A stretch of 64,000 bases of DNA, taken from Pseudoips prasinana (Eukaryota > Arthropoda > Insecta > Lepidoptera > Nolidae). The position numbers and the translations under genes were made by a program. Below, one piece after another: positions 45,315 to 55,131 of this stretch. The notes beneath the pieces were generated by a model. That model ran no database searches. It was given only the letters and a program-made list of their open reading frames with translations, and was not told the DNA's origin. The stretch covers positions 7,750,001 through 7,814,000 of the forward strand of contig OX621266.1 in the NCBI GenBank assembly GCA_951640165.1, read 5' to 3'. The first letter of the stretch is position 1, and each line of letters begins with the position of its first letter.

Positions 45315-47185
45315 ATGCCTAAAATGCATAAACCTGCGCGGGATGCCCTCGGGCATTTCGTCACAAAAGGCCCTTCTCAGGGCCAACCCAAAGGCCCTTC
45401 TCAGGGCCAACCCAAAGGCCCTTCTCAGGGCCAACCCAAAGGCCCTTCTCAGGGCCAACCCAAAGGCCCTTCTCAGGGCCAACCAAAAGGCCCTTCTCAG
45501 GGCCAACGCGACGCGTCAGCGTCGGCAGAAGGCAGGGCCTTCTACGGCGGGAAGGAGGGCGATTTATCGGACTCCGAAATTGAGTCCATTGAATCGGACG
45601 CCGATTCAATGGTAGAGGATGCGCGATCGCGATCCGCGTCCAGAAAGAGGAAGACCTTTTTAAAGGACGGGTCGGATGGCTCCTCGGCTTCGGGTTCTTC
45701 AAAGAAGAGGGTGAAGGCCAAGAAGCCAACGATGGCGGACACTCACGACGTGGGTTTGGCAGATGCCCAGCGGCAGTTGGATCTGGCACGGCGGGAGCAA
45801 CTCCAGCAAGAGCTGGAGGAGCGGGTTGCGGCCCAGGAAGAACGGGCGCGCGTCGCCCGTGCCAAGTCCGGGTATGGTGCGTCCCGCGTGCTATACTCGG
45901 ACCACTCCCTGGCCGAACTCCAGAGGATGGCCTTGGAGGATGAAGAGGCGATCGTGGAGGTCGCCGCCAAGTCCTCCCACTTAAAGGGGACTTTTCAAAA
46001 GTCCCTAAAATGCCGGGCCGCGAGTCTTCGCGAAATCGTGGCGGAGCTTGTGGAGCGCAAGGCCAGTGAGGAGTCGCGGCAACTGCAGGCGAAAGTGGAT
46101 CGCCTGCAGTCGGAGGTTAGCCAGCTTCACCTGAAGCTGGCTGAAGCCACGGCCCGGCCATCCCAAGCCGAACCTACACCTGCGGCAGAGGGCCTCGCCT
46201 CCTCCTCCGGCCTTGAGGATGTCCTCCGCAGGGTCATGGCGGAGGAGCGGGCCTTCGTCAGATCCTGCCTAGCGGGAATAGAGGACCGGCTCTTGCCGGA
46301 GAAACGCCTCCGACCACCACTTGCGGCGGACAAGAGGCGTGAAGAGCCGGCGCCTACCTCCACGAGGGAGGATGCCCTTCTCCCTTCGACCACCCCGACC
46401 AACCAGCAGGGCTGGACGAGGGTGGTTGGCAAGGGGAAGGGCAAGGGCAAAAGGACGGCACCTGTCGTCCCTGCCGTTCCCGCCACATCCACTCCCAGCC
46501 AGTCGCAGCCGACTGGCAATGGGAAAGGGAAAGGGAAGGGGAAGAGCACCCCTCCAGCCCCAGCCGTCTCCGCCACCACCCCTGCCGGTCAGTCGTCGAC
46601 TGGCAAGGGAAAGGGGAAGGGGAAGACTTCCACCCCAGCCGGCCCCAAGAGAAACTTGGTTCCTCCCAAGACCGCGGCCGTCGTGGTGACACTCACCGCT
46701 AAAGCCGTGGAGCGGGGAGTGACGTACGCGTCCATGTTGGTGCGGGCGCGTGCCAGTGCCGATCCCACCAAATTGGGGATCGGCAAAGTGTCATGCCGCA
46801 AGACACAGGCTGGGGCTCGTATCTTCGAGTTCCCGGGTGCGGAGGGCGGAAAAAACGCGGACCTCTTCGCAGCAAAGCTGCAAGAGGTCATTGCGGACGA
46901 CGCGAAGGTGGCCAGGCCGGTAAAGTCGGCGGCCATTGAGGTGACGGATCTCGACGACTCCGTCACCAAGGAGGAGGTGGTGGCAGCAGTCGCAGCCATT
47001 GGGGGCTGCACAGTCGCAGCGGTGCAGGGCGGGGGCATCAGGCCCGGGCGCGGTGGCATGGGCACCATTCGCCTGGAGTGCCCAGTCGCCGCTGCCAAAG
47101 CCGTCCTCGAGAAGGGACGGCTCGCCGTCGGGTTCAGCTCGGCGGCGGTCCGGGCCCTTGAGGACCAGCCTCTGCGGTGTTACCG
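45315..47185 (+). pseudogene. ORF1, 5' part, of SART-like copy C (interrupted)
   Basis: From MPKMHKPARD the frame is open for about 623 codons up to ...LRCYR, where the LTR element enters between the first and second cysteine pairs of the first zinc knuckle. It has seven GPSQGQ units, two more than the other copies, and the usual coiled-coil-like and lysine-glycine regions. A TTG at 45291 extends the frame but is not conserved. The remainder of the gene resumes at 54832. Confidence 0.9.
47182..47185. other. Target-site duplication ACCG, left copy
   Basis: This 4-bp sequence borders the 5' LTR and is repeated at 54828-54831. Uninterrupted relatives have a single ACCG at this place (GTGTTACCGGTGCTTCGG). 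Confidence 0.95.
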
Positions 47186-48163
47186 TGTAACGTATAAAAC
47201 GTTACGTACCTATTTTAGTGGCATGATCTCGCTTGCCGTGCATTCGAGACAACCGGTTCCCGATGAGTGGCTATCGCTGTTTAGCGGCCCTCGCCCCGCG
47301 ACCTCAGACTCTCGAGACTCGGGAAGCAAGCACACGTAGACGTTGCTCGCGCATTTCTTTTTATTATAATTATAATTTTACGCAACAATATACGAATAAC
47401 AGTTTAATAACAAGTTCTTACCATACTAAAGAAGATATATATATATCAGTGAAAACCAGCCGTGTATAACGGATTATTTTTTTCGCCCCCCATACAGGGT
47501 AAGTTAATTGAACAGTGTTGTAACCGTCCTAATTTTAACGGTTAATTTTTGTTTTAACTTGTGCCTCGCTTCTTTTCTTCTTATAGCTTGCTTATTGTTG
47601 TAAATACATGATAAACAAAGTGCAGTAAAATTAAATGCCTAAGCAAGCTATAAGTTGTATTTAAAGTAGTTTTATTTGTTTTTATCTCCGATCTGATTGA
47701 CGAAGCAATCACCGCACCGCCGCGCTTGACTTCTCTATCCTGTTGCGCTGCTTTTACTATCCTCACGGGTACATCAGATCGGAGCCAGTAGGATGTTTTG
47801 CCTAATGCGCTGGACGTACGTTCCAGGGTTCAAGTTTGGGGCTAAACTTATATCTGGTCGAGGCCCTATACCTACATGAAGGAAGTCTGTCTCCCGCTGC
47901 CCTAGACGGTTCCTGAACGGCTGGACGCCACTCTTTCCTGGCTGCCAGGCTGCCGATCACCGCCTTCGCGTCGCGTCGTCGCTTCAGTCCAAGGGGAGTC
48001 AAGTACCTAAGCTCGGCAGAATTAAGATAACGACCGGCCTGTTACCCACGGCCTACCACCATTTTGTTTTTTAACAATTTTCCTTTTAGTTATTTATTAA
48101 AATAACAATTTTTGTTCACGGAGTTTGGGTTTCATTTAACAAAACCCAAGAATAACCGTAACA
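47186..48163 (+). repeat. 5' LTR, 978 bp
   Basis: It starts TGTAACGTATAAAACGTTAC, in which GTAACG and CGTTAC are inverted around TATAAAA (47193-47199), and ends CCGTAACA. The TATA-like word so close to the LTR start is unlikely to be the transcription TATA box by position. It differs from the 3' LTR at about 47471 (T versus A) and by one missing C at about 47770. Confidence 0.95.
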
Positions 48164-49200
48164 TTGGCGCCCATAACGTGTTTTTTTTTTAAATAAAGGT
48201 CGTTATTTTAATCACTGTATTCTGCCGAGAGTAGATGGTGTTGTGTATGGTGTTTTGTGTTTGTTTTTTTTTATTTTTGTGAAACGTTATTATTATTTTT
48301 GGTTGCCAGTAACTAAGGTGTACGAAATTAAATATAATTCTAGTGTGGTCTGTGTTTATTACCGTGTGTTTATTTAATTGCAAAAGTACTGTCGACAAAC
48401 AAAATACTTATTACCTAATGATTTTTAATAAATTTGCATGTGTATTTTTTAAATTATTCTCTACATAATTAAATACAGTCAGCAATTAAATAATCCTGAT
48501 TTTGTTTATATTTGTGATTTTGTAGGTATCCATTTTTTGTCCTTATTTTAAAAATAATTCCTTTAAATCTAATTAATTCATTATAATTCCCTGCTATCTA
48601 CTTTTAAGAAGTAGGTATAGTCAGCATTACATTTTTTCTATTGTATTATCTATTTGTTACATATAATTTATTTTGACATTTTATAATCCATATTATTATT
48701 AGGTAAAGTCAGCAAAATAATATTATTTAATTCATTCCACATTATTATAATTACAATCTACATACTAAATAATCCGCAATTTTATTATTTTGTTTGTTTT
48801 TATTTTAATGTATAGTTTTTATTGATATTATTACTTATTTTTATTATGATTAGAAAATGTTTTCATTTTGTTGAAATATAATGGCAACGGAATTGATAAA
48901 CAATTAAATTGTGTGTTCTATTATATATTTATATAAAAAAAATAAAAATAAAATAAATTGTTAATCTTCTTCGTACACATTAGTTGCAATTTTGTATGTT
49001 GCTTATTTGTTTATTTTATTGTAGTACTTAATTTTTTTTTATTTTTGAGTAAATTTGAAAAACAACCAAACGTTACTAAATTCTTAGTTACTATTGTAAC
49101 AGACGGAGTTGTTTGTTGTTTTTTTATTAGCAATACTGTTCAATAGCTGCCCGGCAACGGTTTATATATATATATATTTGTTTTTGCGATAATTCTTATA
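48164..49200 (+). other. Untranslated leader of the LTR element
   Basis: About 1.04 kb of AT-rich sequence lies between the 5' LTR and the gag ATG. It holds the primer-binding site at its start and would be expected to include the packaging signal. No coding potential is recognised. Confidence 0.7.
48165..48180 (+). promoter_or_regulatory. Primer-binding site (TGGCGCCCATAACGTG)
   Basis: It begins 1 nt after the LTR with TGG, complementary to a tRNA 3' CCA. The first nine bases, TGGCGCCCA, match those of lysine-tRNA-type sites of insect Gypsy elements; the later bases match less well. Confidence 0.7.
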
Positions 49201-50556
49201 ATGGCCTACCGTATTAAGTTTATGTCACTACAAAAGTCGGAGTTAGAGTATGAGGTTGCTATAAGGGGCGTAACACCTGCTAGCACGGTTATAGAACTGC
49301 GCAAGCAAATAGCAGAATGTGGACCTGTATTTCCTTCGGAAGATATTCTCATTGGGGTTCATGAGCCGGCTAAGGATCTGGAGGGTGTACTAGACGTAAT
49401 TGAAAGAGTTAATAAGAATTTGGAACTTAAACCCTTAGATAAGAATACTTTTCTTCGTACAGAAAACATGCTTAATCATCTATACCATCGGCTTAATCGC
49501 ATTGCTTGTAGTGATGCACTTAAGAAAACATACAATGAATGTGTCGATTTATATAAGGCGGCTTCTGATAAACTTAGTTCTCTAACAGATTCCACCGTAG
49601 ATCACCTTGGTAATGCTATTGCTGACGGTCAGCTTTCTGCCATTGCACCTATAAACGTATCAGTATCTTGCGAAGGGAATGGGAACAAGTTTTCTAAATT
49701 GAGATTTGATGGGAAATCATGTGTTCGAGCGTTTATTCAACGTTGTGAAGAGTTTTGTGCCGCCAAGGACATTCCCAACGATAAAATTCTCGCTCAAGCA
49801 CTGGATATATTTTCTGGTGATGCTTTAAATTGGTACAGGAGCATTAGGGACTTGGTGTCTGGTTGGAATGATCTAGTTACTCTATTGAAACGTGATTTTG
49901 ATCAAGTGGATTATGATTACAAGCTGTTAAACGAAATAAGGTGTCGTACTCAGGGCGAAAGTGAGAATATTGTCATATATTTATCAAATATGGAAGGTCT
50001 CTTTTCCAGGCTAACAAATAAGTTGCCTGATTGTGAAAAAATGGAAATTATACTGCATAATATTCGTCCGACATATCTCAATGCATTAGCGTCTAGTCCA
50101 GTTATTAATAACATTAATGATTTGCGAACAATATGTCGCAATTATGAAAGCATCCAATCACGATTTTCCCAATTCAGAGAACCGCCAAAACAAACATCGA
50201 CAACTTTAGCACCAGAGTTTGCTTATTCTGGCAGTTCATCTAGTAAGGGCTATTATTCTAAGAAATTCCAGTATGGAAGCCGGGTTAATAATAGTATTGG
50301 CGATAGGGGTAGTTCGGGTCAGCACTTAAGCGGAAATGCACAAAGATTAATAGCGTCTCATAGTGATAAATATGTACATGCAGTTGGTGCTAGTTCTCAG
50401 AAACCACGTTTCTGTCCCCGTTGCCGTAATGATACGCATAATCTAAGGCAGTGTACAGAACGTGATATTGTATGTTTTTCCTGCGGCCAAAAGGGAGTTA
50501 AGGTTCCCGATTGTCCACAATGTGCGGGTTATAAGAGTCCCGTTCCAAAAAACTAG
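49201..50556 (+). CDS. gag: Gag of the Ty3/Gypsy element
   Basis: The product is 451 aa from the ATG at 49201. An N-terminal helical region is followed by a retrotransposon Gag capsid-like domain around residues 160-320 (FDGKSCVRAFIQRCEEF, LDIFSGDALNWYRS, FSRLTNKLPDCEKME). The C-terminus has two Cys clusters: CPRCRNDTHNLRQC is a canonical CX2CX4HX4C knuckle, while CFSCGQKGVKVPDC has valine at the His position. It forms the virus-like particle and binds RNA. It ends in TAG at 50554, immediately after a slippery heptamer that would shift ribosomes into pol. Confidence 0.93.
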   Translation: MAYRIKFMSLQKSELEYEVAIRGVTPASTVIELRKQIAECGPVFPSEDILIGVHEPAKDLEGVLDVIERVNKNLELKPLDKNTFLRTENMLNHLYHRLNRIACSDALKKTYNECVDLYKAASDKLSSLTDSTVDHLGNAIADGQLSAIAPINVSVSCEGNGNKFSKLRFDGKSCVRAFIQRCEEFCAAKDIPNDKILAQALDIFSGDALNWYRSIRDLVSGWNDLVTLLKRDFDQVDYDYKLLNEIRCRTQGESENIVIYLSNMEGLFSRLTNKLPDCEKMEIILHNIRPTYLNALASSPVINNINDLRTICRNYESIQSRFSQFREPPKQTSTTLAPEFAYSGSSSSKGYYSKKFQYGSRVNNSIGDRGSSGQHLSGNAQRLIASHSDKYVHAVGASSQKPRFCPRCRNDTHNLRQCTERDIVCFSCGQKGVKVPDCPQCAGYKSPVPKN

Positions 50557-53500
50557 TTTGTGAGAATCGTGTTGACAGTAGATTCCAATTGAATGACTGG
50601 AACGAATGGCTACAAACTATAAGAGTGTTTTTTAATTCTTACATGGTCCACACGATTCTCGGAAAAGACTGTAATCTCGATGACAGACCTTATGTTTCTG
50701 TTAAGATTAATGATATGTCAGTTTCTGGACTTTTAGATTCCGGCTCAGCTGTCACTATTATAGGGAACGGTGCACACTCTATCCTGGAGAAAAGTGGGTT
50801 GTCATTAGTTAAGGATGAACTTATTACAGTTACAGCTGCTGGTGGACAAAAGTTTACAAGTCTAGGTTACATCGATATTCCCGTAAATTTTGATGACAAG
50901 TTTCATGTGCTCAGAGGTATTGTGGTGCCTGAAATTAAAACAAGTTTAATCTTGGGTATCGATTTTTGGCGCAGTTTCAAACTTTGCCCTAAGTACATCA
51001 GTAGCATTACTACTGGAAGTGTGGCCAATTCTCCTTCCGATTCCCGGGTGGATTATATTCAAGGTTACGCTACTCTTGATGCCTCTCAAAAGCTTGCGGC
51101 TAGCAAGGTTATACAACAATTTGAGGACATTTCCTTTCAAACCAAGGGCCTTGGGAAGACGAGCCTTATCACACATCGTATTGACACTGGAACAGCTCAG
51201 CCAATACGACAACGGTATTATAGAATGTCTCCCGAGAAGCAGCGTATTTTGACTGAACAAGTTGATGAAATGCTGGCATTGGATGTGATCGAGCCTTGTG
51301 AAAGCGCTTGGTCATCTCCAGTTCTTATAGTCACTAAAAAGAACGGTCAGCCAAGGTTTTGCTTGGACAGTCGTAAACTCAATTCAGTCACTAAGCGTGA
51401 CGCTTATAATCTCCCTTACATTTCGGAGATATTGGACAACTTGCGTGAAGCTCGATATCTTTCTACTATCGATTTATCAAAGGCCTTTTGGCAGATTCCT
51501 ATAGCCGCAGAAGATCGAGACAAGACTGCTTTTTACGTTCCAGGAAGGGGAAGTCTGTGTTTTAAGAGAACAGCCTTTGGATTAACTAACGCACCTGCTT
51601 CCCAGCAGAGGCTGGTTGATCTTTTGTTTTCCGAATTTGAATTGAATGTTTTCGCATATTTGGATGACGTCATTGTCATCTCCAAAGATTTTGATACTCA
51701 CGTGACACTCCTCTTACGTGTTCTAGAAAAATTGAAGCGTGCAAACCTAACGGTGAATTTAGAAAAGTGTAATTTCTTTAGTTCACAGCTTAAATACTTG
51801 GGGTATGTCGTAGATAGTGGTGGTTTGCGTACAGACCCGGAGAAAGTAGAGGCAATACTTAATTATCCGACACCTAAAAGTCGCAAGGACCTGAAACGTT
51901 TTTTAGGAACCGCAACTTGGTACAGGCGTTTTGTCCCCAATTTCAGTACTATAGCTGGGCCATTGAACAAACTTACGTCTACCAGGAAGGGTTCTCCTGC
52001 CTTTAACTGGACTCCAGAAGCGGAAGCTGCTTTTCAAAAGCTCAAAGAGTGCTTAGTTTCTGCTCCAGTATTGTCTTGTCCCGATTATTCAAGGCCGTTT
52101 GAGGTGCACACGGATGCAAGCAGCTATGGCATAGGTGCTATGCTTACGCAGAATTTGGATGGCAAGGAACATCCCATTGCTTACATGAGCAGGTCGTTAA
52201 CAGCAGCCGAGCGGAATTATAGTATCACCGAGCGCGAAACATTAGCTGTCATTGCTGCCCTCGAACACTGGCGATGCTATTTGGAGAACGGTCAGCAATT
52301 TACCGTATATACTGACCATAGTGCTCTCAAATGGTTTTTGTCACTAAGCAACCCTACTGGCCGGTTGGCACGATGGGGTGTACGCTTGTCTGCGTTCAAC
52401 TTTGTGATTAAGCACCGAAAAGGGGTAGACAATGTTATCCCTGACGCGCTTTCAAGGTGTATTCCGGTCAATACCATTCGTCTTTCCGACTCTTATTTGG
52501 ACTCTCAGGACACTTGGTACAATAAAATTTATGATGGTTGCGTAAACAATCCTGAAAAGTTTCCCAATTTCATTATAAAGGGCGATGCCTTATTTAGACT
52601 TACCAAGAACAAGCATGAGCTTACTTCTGAATTTTCATGGAAAGAGGTCATTCCCTTGGAGTTGCGCAATGGTATTCTTACCAAGAACCATTGTGAGCCC
52701 ACTGCTGGTCACATGGGAATTTTCAAAACTTATCGTCGTCTTGCGTTATGCTACTACTGGCCCGGTATGTACCAGGATGTAGTTAAATTCGTGGGTAGTT
52801 GCGAGAAGTGCTTATCGTATAAATCTCAGAACCACCAGATATTGGGTGAAATGGGTCGGCCAAAGCATTGTTCTCGGCCATTTCAAATGCTGTCCATAGA
52901 TTTGATGGGTCCACTACCGACCACTAGGAAGCAGAATAATTTTATATTAGTAGTTACATGCTGTTTTTCCAAATTTTGCCTAATATTTCCGATTAAAAGA
53001 GCGACGGCTGACATTATCACTAAGTTCTTGGAGGAGTCTGTGTTTCTAGTCCACGGCGTTCCTCAGACTATCCTTATGGACAATGGCCCTCAATTTACCG
53101 GCAAAGTAACCGAAGAGCTGTTTAGGAAATACAATATTCCGAATGTTCAGTATACACCCAGATATACCCCTCAGGTTAATTTGGTTGAGCGTTATAATAG
53201 GACCATCATTACTTGTATATCTACCTATGTCAACGATGACCACAGATCGTGGGACTTATTCATACCAAAAGTGCAGTTTGCCATTAATAGTTCGGTGAAC
53301 GAGGCAACTGGTTTTACTCCTTCATTTTTGGTTTTTGGACGTGAGCTTGTAGCTTGTGGTTCTCATTATACAGACAATGATTTGGGTGATGAGATTATCT
53401 TTTTACCGCGAGATCGTTACGCTGAAAATTTAGGTTGTTTATCGGGTATATTTAATGACGTACAGTCCAAACTTTGGCAGGCTCATGCTAAGAATACGTC

Positions 53501-53744
53501 TCATTACAATTTACGCCGTAAATTTGCGGAGTTTAATGTGGGTGACGTTGTTATGAAACGAACTTATTTTCTGAGTGATAAGGAATCTCGATTTTCTAAG
53601 AAGCTGGCTCCCAAATTCATTAAGGCAAAAGTTATTGCCAAGAAATCACCATTGGTCTATGAGCTAGAGGACATCAAGGGTAAGAATCTAGGCAAGTGGC
53701 ATATTAAAGATTTGAAGTTAGCTAGTTTAGGGGGGGTTGATTAA
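50535..53744 (+). CDS. pol: Pol of the Ty3/Gypsy element: protease, RT, RNase H, integrase
   Basis: The frame is open from 50535, overlapping gag by 22 nt, and encodes about 1069 aa; it is probably made as a Gag-Pol fusion by -1 frameshifting because the first ATG is at 50643. In order, it has an aspartic protease (LLDSGSAVTII, then LILGIDF), RT (SSPVLIVTKK, STIDLSKAFWQI, FGLTNAPA, YLDD near 51657), RNase H (VHTDASSYGIGAML, ERETLAVIAALEHW, YTDHSALKW) and integrase with an HHCC finger (HCEP..GH, CEKC) and a D,D,E core (SIDLMG, LMDNGPQF, VERYNR). A short KLAPKFIKAKVI tail follows. All catalytic residues are visible and the frame is unbroken. Confidence 0.95.
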   Translation, partial: ESRSKKLVCENRVDSRFQLNDWNEWLQTIRVFFNSYMVHTILGKDCNLDDRPYVSVKINDMSVSGLLDSGSAVTIIGNGAHSILEKSGLSLVKDELITVTAAGGQKFTSLGYIDIPVNFDDKFHVLRGIVVPEIKTSLILGIDFWRSFKLCPKYISSITTGSVANSPSDSRVDYIQGYATLDASQKLAASKVIQQFEDISFQTKGLGKTSLITHRIDTGTAQPIRQRYYRMSPEKQRILTEQVDEMLALDVIEPCESAWSSPVLIVTKKNGQPRFCLDSRKLNSVTKRDAYNLPYISEILDNLREARYLSTIDLSKAFWQIPIAAEDRDKTAFYVPGRGSLCFKRTAFGLTNAPASQQRLVDLLFSEFELNVFAYLDDVIVISKDFDTHVTLLLRVLEKLKRANLTVNLEKCNFFSSQLKYLGYVVDSGGLRTDPEKVEAILNYPTPKSRKDLKRFLGTATWYRRFVPNFSTIAGPLNKLTSTRKGSPAFNWTPEAEAAFQKLKECLVSAPVLSCPDYSRPFEVHTDASSYGIGAMLTQNLDGKEHPIAYMSRSLTAAERNYSITERETLAVIAALEHWRCYLENGQQFTVYTDHSALKWFLSLSNPTGRLARWGVRLSAFNFVIKHRKGVDNVIPDALSRCIPVNTIRLSDSYLDSQDTWYNKIYDGCVNNPEKFPNFIIKGDALFRLTKNKHELTSEFSWKEVIPLELRNGILTKNHCEPTAGHMGIFKTYRRLALCYYWPGMYQDVVKFVGSCEKCLSYKSQNHQILGEMGRPKHCSRPFQMLSIDLMGPLPTTRKQNNFILVVTCCFSKFCLIFPIKRATADIITKFLEESVFLVHGVPQTILMDNGPQFTGKVTEELFRKYNIPNVQYTPRYTPQVNLVERYNRTIITCISTYVNDDHRSWDLFIPKVQFAINSSVNEATGFTPSFLVFGRELVACGSHYTDNDLGDEIIFLPRDRYAENLGCLSGIFNDVQSKLWQAHAKNTSHYNLRRKFAEFNVGDVVMKRTYFLSDKESRFSKKLAPKFIKAKVIAKKSPLVYELEDIKGKNLGKWHIKDLKLASLGGVD
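50547..50553 (+). promoter_or_regulatory. Candidate -1 ribosomal frameshift site A AAA AAC
   Basis: In the gag frame the bases read (C)CA AAA AAC TAG, so the heptamer has the X XXY YYZ phase of a -1 slippery site and lies next to the gag stop. The -1 frame is exactly the pol frame, which is open from 50535. A downstream structure was not established. Confidence 0.75.
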
Positions 53745-53838
53745 AGTGTAGTTGAGCTTTTTTTTTTATTTTCTCAAGGTATAGCAGACGCTGAGTAGGA
53801 TCTTGTTTTTTTTTAGAACTAACAAGACCCTATGTTGC

Positions 53839-53848
53839 GCGGGGGGTA
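53839..53848 (+). promoter_or_regulatory. Polypurine-like tract before the 3' LTR
   Basis: GCGGGGGGTA abuts the 3' LTR. A run of six G at this position is the likely primer for plus-strand synthesis, though it is short and includes a C. Confidence 0.7.
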
Positions 53849-54827
53849 TGTAACGTATAAAACGTTACGTACCTATTTTAGTGGCATGATCTCGCTTGCC
53901 GTGCATTCGAGACAACCGGTTCCCGATGAGTGGCTATCGCTGTTTAGCGGCCCTCGCCCCGCGACCTCAGACTCTCGAGACTCGGGAAGCAAGCACACGT
54001 AGACGTTGCTCGCGCATTTCTTTTTATTATAATTATAATTTTACGCAACAATATACGAATAACAGTTTAATAACAAGTTCTTACCATACTAAAGAAGATA
54101 TATATATATCAGTGAAAACCAGCCGTGTATAACGGATTATTTTTATCGCCCCCCATACAGGGTAAGTTAATTGAACAGTGTTGTAACCGTCCTAATTTTA
54201 ACGGTTAATTTTTGTTTTAACTTGTGCCTCGCTTCTTTTCTTCTTATAGCTTGCTTATTGTTGTAAATACATGATAAACAAAGTGCAGTAAAATTAAATG
54301 CCTAAGCAAGCTATAAGTTGTATTTAAAGTAGTTTTATTTGTTTTTATCTCCGATCTGATTGACGAAGCAATCACCGCACCGCCGCGCTTGACTTCTCTA
54401 TCCTGTTGCGCTGCTTTTACTATCCTCACGGGTCACATCAGATCGGAGCCAGTAGGATGTTTTGCCTAATGCGCTGGACGTACGTTCCAGGGTTCAAGTT
54501 TGGGGCTAAACTTATATCTGGTCGAGGCCCTATACCTACATGAAGGAAGTCTGTCTCCCGCTGCCCTAGACGGTTCCTGAACGGCTGGACGCCACTCTTT
54601 CCTGGCTGCCAGGCTGCCGATCACCGCCTTCGCGTCGCGTCGTCGCTTCAGTCCAAGGGGAGTCAAGTACCTAAGCTCGGCAGAATTAAGATAACGACCG
54701 GCCTGTTACCCACGGCCTACCACCATTTTGTTTTTTAACAATTTTCCTTTTAGTTATTTATTAAAATAACAATTTTTGTTCACGGAGTTTGGGTTTCATT
54801 TAACAAAACCCAAGAATAACCGTAACA
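53849..54827 (+). repeat. 3' LTR, 979 bp
   Basis: It is the counterpart of 47186-48163 with one substitution and one extra C. It is followed by the second ACCG. Confidence 0.95.
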
Positions 54828-54831
54828 ACCG
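54828..54831. other. Target-site duplication ACCG, right copy
   Basis: It is the second copy of the 4-bp duplication made on LTR-element integration; SART-like ORF1 resumes right after it. Confidence 0.95.
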
Positions 54832-55129
54832 GTGCTTCGGCATCGGTCACACCCGAGTCCTCTGTCCGTCCAGCATTGACAGGACGGACAGCTGCTACCG
54901 CTGCGGCAAGGAGGGGCACAAAGCCGCCTCCTGCATGGCCGCCGCGCCGCATTGCGCTGTTTGTGCCGCCAGTGGCCGCCCTGCGGGCCATATAATGAAG
55001 GGGAGGAACTGCAGTCCTCCCCTTAAGAAGGGCAAAACTCAGGCGCCGACCCGGCCTGTCGCTGCCACCGCCACCCCAGTTGCTGGGACCTCGGCGGCTG
55101 TGGAGGAGGAGGGTGCGATGTCCCATTAA
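54832..55129 (+). pseudogene. ORF1, 3' part, of SART-like copy C
   Basis: It continues ORF1 from the second cysteine of the first knuckle (CFGIGHTRVLC) through CYRCGKEGHKAASC and CAVCAASGRPAGH...C to the stop at 55127-55129. It was separated from the 5' part by the LTR insertion and is otherwise undamaged. Confidence 0.92.
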
Positions 55130-55131
55130 TG
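55127..55131 (+). promoter_or_regulatory. TAATG stop/start coupling signal, SART-like copy C
   Basis: The ORF1 TAA and ORF2 ATG share one base, as in copy E2 and as reported for SART1. Confidence 0.85.

Larger units (their letters stand above)
47186..54827 (+). mobile_element. Intact Ty3/Gypsy LTR retrotransposon inside SART-like ORF1
   Basis: The 7642-bp element begins TG and ends CA, with LTRs of 978 and 979 bp that differ by one substitution and one indel. It has a 4-bp target-site duplication, a primer-binding site, gag, pol in the order protease-RT-RNase H-integrase, and a G-rich tract before the 3' LTR. No env-like ORF is present. The near-identical LTRs show that the insertion is recent. 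The pol domain order and YLDD motif place it in Ty3/Gypsy. Confidence 0.96.

Noticed and set aside
47233..47469. 78-aa frame inside each LTR
   Set aside because: It starts and ends within LTR sequence, has no domain and is duplicated only because the LTR is.
47802..48002. 66-aa minus-strand frame in the LTRs
   Set aside because: It is short, without recognisable features and duplicated with the LTR.
53745..53848. Possible env or third ORF downstream of pol
   Set aside because: Only about 100 nt separate pol from the 3' LTR, too short for an envelope gene.
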